A stretch of DNA of 7,194 nt from Nitrospira sp. (GCA_029858925.1 JAOUEB010000063.1:1-7194); one strand, 5' to 3'; shown: positions 1-5,724, numbered from the stretch's first letter. Notes: generated from the sequence alone by a model not told the origin. Numbers and translations: made by a program.

Positions 1-537
1 GGCGTAGATCCCCGCCATAAGAGGCTCCAGCACGCGATCGAACGCTTGGGCACCGAACCGTCTCCGGAAAAAAGAGGCCAACGACTCATCGCCCCCCGAC
101 GAACTGCGCGGCACGATGACATCCAACCCCATGCGCGCCAGACCCATCCAACTGAGCAACCCGCTCCGTAGAAACGGCCCCAGCTCCTTCGGCACAAACG
201 AAACCAGCCCCTCAGGCAATTCGTGGAGCCGTCCACGATGCAGCACGAACGCCTTCTTGCCCGTGACATTGGTATTGATGAGCTGGTCGTTCAGACCCAG
301 TTTCGCGCAGAGTGCGAGACCGGCCGGTTTCTGGGAGAGAAAGGAATCTGGGCCGGCCTCGGTAACCAAATCGCCGACCCGGTGAGTGACGATCTTTCCT
401 CCCCATGTCGATCCGGATTCGAGGACGATACAGCGAATGGACAGCCCGCCTGCAGCCGCCTGTTCCTGCAACGCAAAGGCAGTCGCAAGGCCGGAAATCC
501 CGCCGCCGACGATGACTACTGTACGGGGTCGAGTCAC
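1..537 (-). CDS. hemG: Oxygen-dependent porphyrinogen oxidase (HemG/HemY type), 3' end cut by window edge
   Basis: This is an FAD-dependent oxidase of late heme synthesis, oxidising protoporphyrinogen IX or coproporphyrinogen III to the porphyrin. The 179 residues seen open with a Rossmann dinucleotide-binding motif (VVIVGGGISGL, residues 7-17). An acidic residue ends the second strand (E40), followed by GGKI (46-49) and then EAGPDSFLSQKP (60-71), which is the hallmark of the HemY/PPO family. The family is usually about 450-480 residues, so well over half the protein lies beyond the left edge. The start is GTG at 537-535. It overlaps the hemH stop as GTGA, with no convincing Shine-Dalgarno, so translation is probably coupled to hemH. 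The neighbours hemH and hemE confirm the pathway. Whether it prefers coproporphyrinogen or protoporphyrinogen cannot be decided from this fragment. Confidence 0.93.
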   Translation of the reverse strand, partial: MTRPRTVVIVGGGISGLATAFALQEQAAAGGLSIRCIVLESGSTWGGKIVTHRVGDLVTEAGPDSFLSQKPAGLALCAKLGLNDQLINTNVTGKKAFVLHRGRLHELPEGLVSFVPKELGPFLRSGLLSWMGLARMGLDVIVPRSSSGGDESLASFFRRRFGAQAFDRVLEPLMAGIYA

Positions 538-1484
538 GACTGAAGACAAAGGGAGGTTTCGTGCGCAGCCACGATATTCAGTAGAGTTTCGACCAAGACC
601 GGCTGGTCGTTCAGCATGGCCATTCGCTCAAGCTGCATGCCTTGTGCGACAGCCAGCTGCCTCAATTCGATATCGATGTCGAAGAGCGTTTCCACATGGT
701 CGCAAATAAATCCGACCGGCGCGACAAGCACATGTCGATGCCCTTCCATGCGCAACGACTTCAGTCTCGACTCCACGGTCGGGCCGAGCCACGGCTCGCT
801 CGACCGCCCTTGGCTCTGATAGGCAAACGTGGTTGGCTGAGGTCCCAATAATGCCGTCACGGCTTCCACCGTGCCTTTCACTTCTTCGGGATAGGGGTCG
901 TTCATCGCCACAATTCGTTCCGGCAAACTGTGCGCCGTAAACAACACCGGCACGGCCCCCCTCACCTCGGCCGGAAATTTCAACAGCGCCTCGGCGATGC
1001 GTTCAACGATTGCCGCAATTAATTTTGGATGGGTGTGCCAACTGCCGACATAACTGACCGGCACGACGCTCTGAAAGGCCGCGCGCGCCTCTTCAACTTT
1101 TTTCCGGTACGCGCCGGTACTGAGCGAAGATTGCTGCGGCGCCATACAGAAACCGATCACGCGTTCAGGATCTGCCTTCAGCAACTCGGCATAGGCGTCC
1201 TTGATAAACGGATGCCAGTGCCGCAACCCGATATAGACGCGGTATCGATCGCCGCCGGATTCGTTCAACCGCTGCTCCAGCTTCTTCGCCAAATTCTGCG
1301 TAATGCCGACAGCCGGAGATTTCCCGCCAGTTGCGCGGTACCGCTCGCGAATCTCCGCCACGAGTTCAGGCGGCGTCGGCCGGCCTCCCCGCACATCGAG
1401 GAGAAAAGGCTCGACATTCTCCAAACAATCCGGCCCACCCATGGCCATCAAAAGAATTGCGGTGGGACGTTTCGACTCCTGCAT
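534..1484 (-). CDS. hemH: Ferrochelatase (HemH/CpfC family)
   Basis: This enzyme inserts Fe2+ into a porphyrin at the end of heme synthesis. The 316-residue length is typical of compact bacterial ferrochelatases. Seen motifs are LLMAMGGP (11-18), RYRATGGKSP (49-58), YIGLRHWHPF (84-93), the catalytic-histidine motif TAHSLPERI (H185), PWLGP (231-235) and GFICDHVETLFD (258-269, catalytic E265). The position equivalent to Tyr13 of the Bacillus subtilis enzyme is Met15, as in human ferrochelatase (Met76). This hints at a protoporphyrin-type active site but is not proof. No C-terminal iron-sulfur cysteine cluster is present. The ATG start at 1484 has GAGG four bases upstream. It lies 73 bases after hemE, and its TGA overlaps the GTG start of hemG. 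Confidence 0.96.
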   Translation of the reverse strand: MQESKRPTAILLMAMGGPDCLENVEPFLLDVRGGRPTPPELVAEIRERYRATGGKSPAVGITQNLAKKLEQRLNESGGDRYRVYIGLRHWHPFIKDAYAELLKADPERVIGFCMAPQQSSLSTGAYRKKVEEARAAFQSVVPVSYVGSWHTHPKLIAAIVERIAEALLKFPAEVRGAVPVLFTAHSLPERIVAMNDPYPEEVKGTVEAVTALLGPQPTTFAYQSQGRSSEPWLGPTVESRLKSLRMEGHRHVLVAPVGFICDHVETLFDIDIELRQLAVAQGMQLERMAMLNDQPVLVETLLNIVAAHETSLCLQS

Positions 1485-1488
1485 CGTT

Positions 1489-1492
1489 CCTC
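1489..1492 (-). promoter_or_regulatory. Ribosome binding site of hemH
   Basis: The minus strand reads GAGGAACGATG, giving a GAGG core four bases before the ATG. It supports the start at 1484 and shows that hemH has its own translation initiation, unlike hemG downstream, which relies on an overlapping GTG. Confidence 0.7.
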
Positions 1493-1498
1493 GTCGTT

Positions 1499-1552
1499 CG
1501 TGAAGCGTGAAGCGCTTGCATACGAGATACGCTTCACGAGTGGCGCTTCACG
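1499..1552. repeat. Intergenic repeat: four copies of CGTGAAGCG in two orientations
   Basis: The 9-mer CGTGAAGCG occurs at 1499-1507 and, overlapping by two bases, at 1506-1514, which gives a 7-base period. Its exact reverse complement CGCTTCACG occurs at 1530-1538 and 1544-1552. Copies 1506-1514 and 1530-1538 can form a perfect 9-bp stem with a 15-base loop. The alternative pairing of 1499-1507 with 1544-1552 is also perfect. The element fills nearly the whole spacer between the hemE stop and the hemH ribosome binding site, so it would be transcribed in the operon mRNA. It looks like a small dispersed palindromic (REP-like) element and could affect mRNA stability or partial termination. Function is inferred. 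Confidence 0.8.
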
Positions 1553-1557
1553 TTCCC

Positions 1558-2586
1558 CTACCGTTGGCTGAGCTTATGCACCATGTCGATCGTCGCGGCG
1601 ACGTGATCGATCGGCGTCGTTGGCAGGATTCCGTGTCCTAGATTGAAAATATGGCCGGCGCGCCCGCCGGCGCGCCGTAAAATATCCTCGACTCGGCGTT
1701 CGATTTCATGAAGCGGCGCAAACAAGACAAGCGGGTCCAGGTTCCCCTGCACGGCACGATCGTGTCCGACCATCGCCCAGGCCTCATCCAAATGCACGCG
1801 CCAGTCGATCCCGATGACGTCGCCCCCCGCCTCGCGCATCTGCCGGAGAATGGCCGTCGTCCCGGTGCCGAAATGAATCAGCGGCACCCCTTCATGCTTG
1901 AGCCCCTCGAAAATCCCCTGGACGTGCGGCTTGACATATTCCGCATAGTCGCCGGCTGAGAGGCAGCCGACCCAGCTGTCGAAGAGCTGAATCGCTTGAG
2001 CCCCCGCCTTGATCTGCCGCTTGAGATAACTCGTGATGACCCGCGAAAACTTGTCCATCAGCGCATGCCACGCGGTCGGATCTCCATACATCATCTGTTT
2101 CGTGTGCAAGTAGTTGCGCGATCCGCCGCCCTCAATCGCATAGCTAGCCAGCGTGAACGGCGCGCCAGCAAACCCAATCAGGGGAACTCGTCCATTGAGC
2201 GCCTTTCGGGCCTGCCTGATCGCCTCAGCGACGTATTCCAGCTCGCCGCCGTCCACCACCTTGAGCCGTTCCACCGCCGCGCGGTCGCGGACCGGATTGT
2301 GGATGACCGGCCCCTCGCCTTGGGCGAACTCCAAGCTGATCCCCATGGGCTCCAACGGCAGGAGAATGTCGGCGAAAATAATCGCGGCATCCAGCGGGAA
2401 ACGGTCGATCGGCTGAAGCGTGACTTGGGCCGCCAACTCCGGCGTCTTGCACATCTCAAGAATCGAATGTTTGACGCGCAAGGCCCGGTATTCGGACATA
2501 TAACGCCCGGCTTGACGCATAAACCACACCGGCGTGCAATCGACCGGCTCACGCCGGCAAGCTTTGAGAAATCGATCATTCATCAT
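1558..2586 (-). CDS. hemE: Uroporphyrinogen decarboxylase
   Basis: This cytoplasmic enzyme removes four carboxyl groups from uroporphyrinogen III to give coproporphyrinogen III. From ATG 2586 the protein is 342 residues, a standard family length. Signature motifs are PVWFMRQAGRY (19-29, with R24), FADIL (71-75, with D73), ASYAIEGGGS (147-156, with Y149), FDSW (202-205, with S204) and FNLGHGI (314-320, with H318). These match the Arg, Asp, Tyr, Ser and His of the known active site. The reading frame stays open upstream to 2847. Family alignment places the N-terminus at MMNDRFLKA, as in E. coli where NDRYLRA begins the conserved region. ATG 2583 is an equal alternative. No Shine-Dalgarno is visible before the start, while a promoter lies only about 10 bases upstream. 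It is the first gene of the hemE-hemH-hemG operon. Confidence 0.97.
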   Translation of the reverse strand: MMNDRFLKACRREPVDCTPVWFMRQAGRYMSEYRALRVKHSILEMCKTPELAAQVTLQPIDRFPLDAAIIFADILLPLEPMGISLEFAQGEGPVIHNPVRDRAAVERLKVVDGGELEYVAEAIRQARKALNGRVPLIGFAGAPFTLASYAIEGGGSRNYLHTKQMMYGDPTAWHALMDKFSRVITSYLKRQIKAGAQAIQLFDSWVGCLSAGDYAEYVKPHVQGIFEGLKHEGVPLIHFGTGTTAILRQMREAGGDVIGIDWRVHLDEAWAMVGHDRAVQGNLDPLVLFAPLHEIERRVEDILRRAGGRAGHIFNLGHGILPTTPIDHVAATIDMVHKLSQR

Positions 2587-2596
2587 GGGGCGGCAT

Positions 2597-2624
2597 TTTA
2601 GAGACGCGAGGGCAAGGCTGTCAA
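2597..2624 (-). promoter_or_regulatory. Candidate hemE promoter (TTGACA - 16 - TCTAAA)
   Basis: On the minus strand a perfect -35 box TTGACA (2624-2619) is followed after 16 bases by TCTAAA (2602-2597, four of six consensus positions). Transcription would begin near 2590, only about four bases before the hemE ATG. This agrees with the missing Shine-Dalgarno and suggests a leaderless or nearly leaderless mRNA. It is predicted from consensus only. Confidence 0.5.
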
Positions 2625-2736
2625 ATTTCAAGTGATCGTCCGGCTCGGCGTTCGGCAAACTTGGACAAATGGTGGACAGCCTCGACCATTCCGGTAGAAT
2701 AAAGATGGGCCTTGGATCGCGTGGGAAGAAAACGGA

Positions 2737-2765
2737 TTCACTTTCCTCTACATGATGTGTATAAT
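2737..2765 (+). promoter_or_regulatory. Candidate desaturase promoter (TTCACT - 17 - TATAAT)
   Basis: TTCACT (2737-2742, four of six) is followed by a 17-base spacer and a perfect -10 box TATAAT (2760-2765) on the plus strand. The predicted start is near 2772, giving the desaturase mRNA a leader of about 165 bases. It is a sigma70-type prediction from sequence alone. Confidence 0.6.
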
Positions 2766-2781
2766 GACAACCAATCATACA
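2758..2781. promoter_or_regulatory. Operator-like inverted repeat over the desaturase -10 box
   Basis: TGTATAAT (2758-2765) and ATCATACA (2774-2781) form an inverted repeat with seven of eight positions matching and an 8-base spacer. It covers the -10 box and the predicted transcription start, where a repressor would block RNA polymerase. The minus strand also shows TATGAT within it, so it could instead be a divergent -10 pair. No regulator is identified. Confidence 0.4.
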
Positions 2782-2871
2782 GCTGGACCTTGCATCGCCT
2801 TTCGTTGTAGTGAGTCCGCCTTTGCGGCCCGCCATCTTCTTCACCAAACAAGCGCCGCGAGACTATTCATC

Positions 2872-2917
2872 GGGACACCAGCAGGTTATTTTCTTACGCC
2901 GTGAATCCGCTGGTCCC
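2872..2917 (+). promoter_or_regulatory. Leader hairpin upstream of the desaturase ribosome binding site
   Basis: ACCAGC (2877-2882) pairs with GCTGGT (2909-2914). Across a two-base bulge the stem is extended by GGG (2872-2874) with CCC (2915-2917). The loop is 26 bases. The structure ends seven bases before the Shine-Dalgarno, so it could influence translation. No known riboswitch consensus is recognised. Confidence 0.35.
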
Positions 2918-2923
2918 TGGCTC

Positions 2924-2930
2924 AGGAGGT
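2924..2930 (+). promoter_or_regulatory. Ribosome binding site fixing the desaturase start
   Basis: AGGAGGT lies six bases before the ATG at 2937, an excellent match to the 16S anti-Shine-Dalgarno. It selects this ATG over the in-frame GTG at 2901, which lies upstream of the site. Confidence 0.9.
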
Positions 2931-2936
2931 AATCGA

Positions 2937-3977
2937 ATGTCTGACTTACAGTATATGCCCACATCGAAGACAGGCTGGGATCGCATCTACTCACTCCTTC
3001 GCTGGTTTGATGCGTGGGCCGGCCTGGAGCATATGAAACTGGACGGCCCACCCAAGGTAGACTGGGTCCGCAGCCTTCCCTTCATCGGGGTCCATCTCAT
3101 GTGCTTTGGGGTCTTCTTCGTCGGATGGAGCTGGACTGCCCTTGCCGTAGCCGTCGCGTTTTATTTCATCCGGATGTTCGTCATCACCGGTTGGTACCAC
3201 CGATACTTTTCACACCGCACGTTCAAGACCTCCCGCACTGTTCAGTTCGCCTTTGCCATCCTTGGCGGAACCTGCGCGCAGCGCGGGCCTCTGTGGTGGG
3301 CAAGCCATCATCGCCATCACCATATCGCCTCCGATACGCCGGACGACGTGCACTCCCCGCGCCAGGGAGGATTTCTCTGGTCGCACATGGGCTGGATTAT
3401 GTCGCAAACGCACTATGCCCCGCGGTTCAAGGCCATCGCCGATTTTTTAAAGTTTCCGGAGCTGCGGTTTCTCGATCGTTTCGACGTCCTCATTCCGATC
3501 CTCACCGGATTCGCCATGTTCGGGTTAGGCATGTTGCTGGAAGCCAAGGCTCCCGACCTCGGCACCAACGGACCCCAGATGCTGATTTGGGGATTCTTCA
3601 TTTCGACCGTTGCGCTCGCGCACGGCACATTCACGATCAATTCGCTCTCTCACGTCTACGGGTCGCAGCGCTACGAGACCGGCGACGACAGCCGCAACAA
3701 TTTCTTCCTTGCCCTCATCACCATGGGGGAAGGGTGGCACAACAATCACCATTACTACCCCGCCTCCACCAGACAGGGGTTCTATTGGTGGGAAATCGAC
3801 ATGACCTACTACGGCTTGAAGCTGCTCGAGCGGCTTGGACTCGTATGGGATATTCGTGATGTGCCTGAGTACGTGCGGGAAGGAAAGAGCAAACAGGACT
3901 CGGATCTCGGCGCCCTCAAACGGCCGATTGAGATAACGATTCCGGTTCCAGCACAGACCGAGAAAATCCTAGCCTGA
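2937..3977 (+). CDS. Membrane-bound acyl-lipid/acyl-CoA fatty acid desaturase (delta-9 type)
   Basis: This is an integral-membrane di-iron enzyme that introduces a double bond into long-chain acyl chains, using O2 and an electron donor, and so adjusts membrane fluidity. The 346-residue protein carries the three histidine boxes: HRYFSH (88-93), HRHHH (125-129) and HNNHH (268-272). It also has NSLSHVYG (235-242). By analogy with stearoyl-CoA desaturase structures, H88, H93, H125, H128, H129, N235, H239, H268, H271 and H272 make a full ten-residue metal-ligand set, so it should be active. Hydrophobic segments lie near 47-85, 185-202 and 214-233. The C-terminal tail after 315 is charged and variable. 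No cytochrome b5 or ferredoxin domain is fused, so electrons must come from a separate protein. It has its own promoter and converges with the gene at 3998-4468. Exact regiospecificity cannot be read from the sequence. Confidence 0.94.
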   Translation: MSDLQYMPTSKTGWDRIYSLLRWFDAWAGLEHMKLDGPPKVDWVRSLPFIGVHLMCFGVFFVGWSWTALAVAVAFYFIRMFVITGWYHRYFSHRTFKTSRTVQFAFAILGGTCAQRGPLWWASHHRHHHIASDTPDDVHSPRQGGFLWSHMGWIMSQTHYAPRFKAIADFLKFPELRFLDRFDVLIPILTGFAMFGLGMLLEAKAPDLGTNGPQMLIWGFFISTVALAHGTFTINSLSHVYGSQRYETGDDSRNNFFLALITMGEGWHNNHHYYPASTRQGFYWWEIDMTYYGLKLLERLGLVWDIRDVPEYVREGKSKQDSDLGALKRPIEITIPVPAQTEKILA

Positions 3978-3997
3978 CCCATTCAGTCAGCTTTGGA

Positions 3998-4468
3998 CTA
4001 TACCCATTCTGTCTCGTCATTGGCCGTCGGCCGTTCAGGTGACTGAACGGCCGATCGTTCACGAATCCTCCGGCTTTCCTCGTCGATCTCACCACGTTCA
4101 TCCGCCGGCACAATCCAGGCTTCGCCGGGATTGAGTTCGAACCGATAGTGATTTTTTTTCAGCGAGAACCACTCCACATAGGGATGCGGCGTAAGATTCG
4201 GATGCGGATCGAAAGAGATCAGGTTGACTGTACCCACCTGCGGATTTTCCATATCGCCGATCACCTGTCCGGCCATGTCCTCGTCTTCAAACCGGCCGTT
4301 CCGAAACTGAATGACCTCTCCCTCGATATCGGCCTTGAAATTGCCTCGCAGATAGAAATCCACCGCCCCGATGGCAGCAAAGACGATTCGACCGACAACG
4401 GTTCCTTCAATGCGATTATCAAGAAACCCTTCCTGGACCCAGCGAGCGTTTCCAAACTTTTGTGCCAT
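3998..4468 (-). CDS. Conserved-looking hypothetical protein, 156 residues
   Basis: I do not recognise this protein. It starts at ATG 4468 with AAGGAG four bases upstream, a good initiation site. There is no signal peptide; the only hydrophobic stretch is short (GRIVFAAIGAVDFYL, 26-40), so it is probably cytoplasmic. The first 120 residues look beta-rich, with an acidic stretch FEDEDM (60-65) and a His/Pro-rich patch FDPHPNLTPHPYVEW (86-100). Residues 121-156 are charged and probably disordered. Its last codons contain the hairpin at 4027-4054, so the tail may be shaped by a transcription signal rather than by protein function. It lies 107 bases downstream of the EamA permease gene on the same strand and may be co-transcribed with it. 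Confidence 0.75.
   Translation of the reverse strand: MAQKFGNARWVQEGFLDNRIEGTVVGRIVFAAIGAVDFYLRGNFKADIEGEVIQFRNGRFEDEDMAGQVIGDMENPQVGTVNLISFDPHPNLTPHPYVEWFSLKKNHYRFELNPGEAWIVPADERGEIDEESRRIRERSAVQSPERPTANDETEWV
4027..4054. terminator. Perfect 12-bp hairpin at a convergent gene junction, probable terminator
   Basis: TCGGCCGTTCAG, a GTGA loop and CTGAACGGCCGA form a perfect 12-bp, GC-rich stem with a four-base loop. It starts 50 bases after the desaturase stop, so it probably ends that transcript. Because it is symmetric it could also act on the minus-strand gene, whose final codons it covers. No T-run follows on either strand, so it is not a textbook intrinsic terminator. Confidence 0.6.
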
Positions 4469-4501
4469 GTGACTCCTTGCATTGAAAAAGGTGATGTCCG
4501 G

Positions 4502-4558
4502 TTACGGCTGAGCGAAACATTAGACCGTTCGCGCCGCTTCAGTTTTCATCAACCGTAA
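4502..4558 (-). other. Inverted repeat in the permease-hypothetical spacer
   Basis: TTACGGCTG (4502-4510) and CAACCGTAA (4550-4558) are complementary at eight of nine positions, with a G-T pair at the ninth on the minus-strand RNA. Inside, GCGAA (4512-4516) can pair with TTCGC (4528-4532). The structure fills the 107-base spacer upstream of the 156-residue gene. It may be a weak attenuator or terminator; no T-run is present. Confidence 0.35.
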
Positions 4559-4575
4559 CTTTCTTCACCAGCCGC

Positions 4576-5445
4576 TCAGGCTGTCTGTGGAATGGCAGCT
4601 GAAGGCGGCTGAGATTTCGTTCGGGGCTCAAGCGCTCCGATAATCACCGCCGATAAGATCAATGCGCTGCCGATCCACCCTTGAAGATCCAGCGTCTCTC
4701 CGAGAAAATACCACGAGAGCCAGGCTGCGTAGGCCGGCTCAGAGGCAAAGACCAGCGCCACTTGCTGAGCCGGGACCACCTGTTGCGCCCACATCTGCAC
4801 CGCAAAGGCGCCGGTCGCCAATCCACCGGTGATGAGGAGCGCGATCAGCAACACACCGGTCGGCGCAAAAGCGCTCGCCGGGGCCTGTTCCCACCACGTG
4901 ATCGGAATGAACAGCAGCGTCATCGCCGCCATCTGCCATGCCAACAACGATGGCGCATCGAACACCCGGGTGAACCGTTCCAGACAGACGATGTGAGCGG
5001 CGAAAGCCACCGCGCACCCCAGCGTCAAGAGATCGCCGACATTCATAGCCGCGCTGGGCTTCACCAGCAGCCAAAGCCCGGCCACGGCAATCGCCGTAGC
5101 AATCAGCGATCGGCCACCGAACCGCTTGAGGAGCAACGGCACGAAAATCACATACAGCGCCGTCAGAAAGGCGGAATTGGATGCGCTGGTGTACTGAAGA
5201 CCGACGGTTTGAAGTGTATAGCCAAGAAAGAGAAAGACGGTGGCTACTGCGCTTGCGACCAGCACCTCGCGCCCACAATGGAGCCGCCGCTTTATCAGCA
5301 GAAACCAGGCCCCAACGAGGGCGGCGCCCAACAAAAATCTCAGAAAGGTGAAGGAGAGCGGGGGGATTTGTTCAAGGGCCGCTTTGGTCGCTGGAAACGT
5401 GGCCCCCCAGATCACGGTCGTCAGGAGTAGCGCAAAGCGTGGCAT
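4576..5445 (-). CDS. EamA-family (drug/metabolite transporter superfamily) permease
   Basis: This inner-membrane permease has 289 residues and about ten hydrophobic segments, near residues 4-22, 31-51, 62-80, 89-107, 112-129, 139-157, 166-183, 196-215, 225-247 and 255-271. They form the two tandem EamA repeats (about 3-128 and 137-271). Typical family features are TTVIWGATFPATK (9-21) in the first helix, the helix-four pattern YTSASNSAFL (85-94), and ASEPAYAAWLSWYFLGE (234-250), the conserved end of repeat two. The family exports amino acids, metabolites or drugs, and substrate cannot be predicted from sequence. ATG 5445 is the only reasonable start, as the frame closes with TAA eleven codons upstream. 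No Shine-Dalgarno is visible, and a hairpin sits nine bases before the start. The C-terminal tail after 272 is polar and cytoplasmic. Confidence 0.92.
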   Translation of the reverse strand: MPRFALLLTTVIWGATFPATKAALEQIPPLSFTFLRFLLGAALVGAWFLLIKRRLHCGREVLVASAVATVFLFLGYTLQTVGLQYTSASNSAFLTALYVIFVPLLLKRFGGRSLIATAIAVAGLWLLVKPSAAMNVGDLLTLGCAVAFAAHIVCLERFTRVFDAPSLLAWQMAAMTLLFIPITWWEQAPASAFAPTGVLLIALLITGGLATGAFAVQMWAQQVVPAQQVALVFASEPAYAAWLSWYFLGETLDLQGWIGSALILSAVIIGALEPRTKSQPPSAAIPQTA

Positions 5446-5454
5446 AATTTGAAC

Positions 5455-5492
5455 AGTGCCGAGTGAAAACCGGGGTTACATAACTCAGCACT
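5455..5492 (-). promoter_or_regulatory. Hairpin directly upstream of the EamA start
   Basis: On the minus-strand RNA AGTGCTGAGT (5492-5483) pairs with ACTCGGCACT (5464-5455) over ten positions, one of them U-G, around an 18-base loop. It ends nine bases before the permease ATG and begins eight bases after the stop of the 67-residue gene. It could terminate that upstream gene, attenuate the permease, or hide its initiation region. Confidence 0.45.
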
Positions 5493-5500
5493 TGTTACTT

Positions 5501-5704
5501 CTAGGGTTTGCACAATGGGCAGCGCCGCTGCTCGTTCGCTCCCGCCTGTTCCATGGCGCGAAGCGCCCGGTCCTTGTCGGCATAGTCAAACCAGCCTCCC
5601 TCCCAGAAATCACTGGAGGAGGAATTCGACGGCACTTCGGAGCACCGATCACGGTGCAACGTCACCCGGTCGATAGAGCGCGCGATATGAACCCAGTAAG
5701 TCAT
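5501..5704 (-). CDS. Small Cys/His protein, 67 residues, possible metal-binding family
   Basis: I believe this is a real small gene. The N-terminal half has a V.L-H-R-D-R-C pattern (14-21, H17 and C21). The middle has a Trp/Phe/Tyr patch GGWFDYADKDRALRAMEQAG (36-55) that looks like a short strand plus helix. The C-terminus is RRCPLCKP (60-67, C62 and C65). H17, C21, C62 and C65 could bind one zinc ion. I recall short bacterial proteins with the same order of HRxxC, W.G.F/Y, helix and C-terminal CxxCKP, but I cannot name the family. The start ATG 5704 lacks a strong Shine-Dalgarno. The gene lies between the 58-residue gene and the EamA permease on the same strand. The overlapping plus-strand frame shows no family-like pattern. 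Confidence 0.6.
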   Translation of the reverse strand: MTYWVHIARSIDRVTLHRDRCSEVPSNSSSSDFWEGGWFDYADKDRALRAMEQAGANEQRRCPLCKP

Positions 5705-5724
5705 GCGGGGCCTGTGAGGTGCAC

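Larger units (their letters stand above)
2587..2936. other. Divergent intergenic control region between hemE and the desaturase gene
   Basis: The 350 bases hold no convincing gene. They contain a minus-strand promoter candidate next to hemE, a plus-strand promoter with a perfect TATAAT box, an inverted repeat over that box, and a long desaturase leader with a hairpin just before its ribosome binding site. The hemE frame is open through much of the region, but the translated extension (87 residues from 2847) resembles no part of the decarboxylase family and runs over the promoter signals. Confidence 0.75.

Noticed and set aside
1499..1552. CRISPR array or integron attachment site
   Set aside because: The repeat unit is only 9 bases, copies overlap or invert, and there are no regular spacers or nearby cas or integrase genes.
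1996..2601. 201-codon plus-strand frame opposite hemE
   Set aside because: It is antisense to a highly conserved gene, rich in Arg/His/Pro, and has no recognisable motif; it is a GC-driven shadow frame.
2587..2847. Upstream extension of hemE giving a 429-residue protein
   Set aside because: The extra 87 residues resemble no part of uroporphyrinogen decarboxylase, run through promoter-like sequence, and the 342-residue form matches the family N-terminus and length.
2901..2936. GTG start 12 codons upstream of the desaturase ATG
   Set aside because: The strong AGGAGGT site lies between this GTG and the ATG at 2937, so the ATG is the initiator.
3014..3859. 281-codon out-of-frame plus-strand frame inside the desaturase gene
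   Set aside because: It overlaps the full desaturase with its conserved histidine boxes. Its own translation is arginine/proline-rich without domains.
4681..5430. 249-codon plus-strand frame opposite the EamA permease
   Set aside because: The translation is low-complexity and charged (Gln/Arg/Gly rich), and the minus strand encodes a clear ten-helix transporter.
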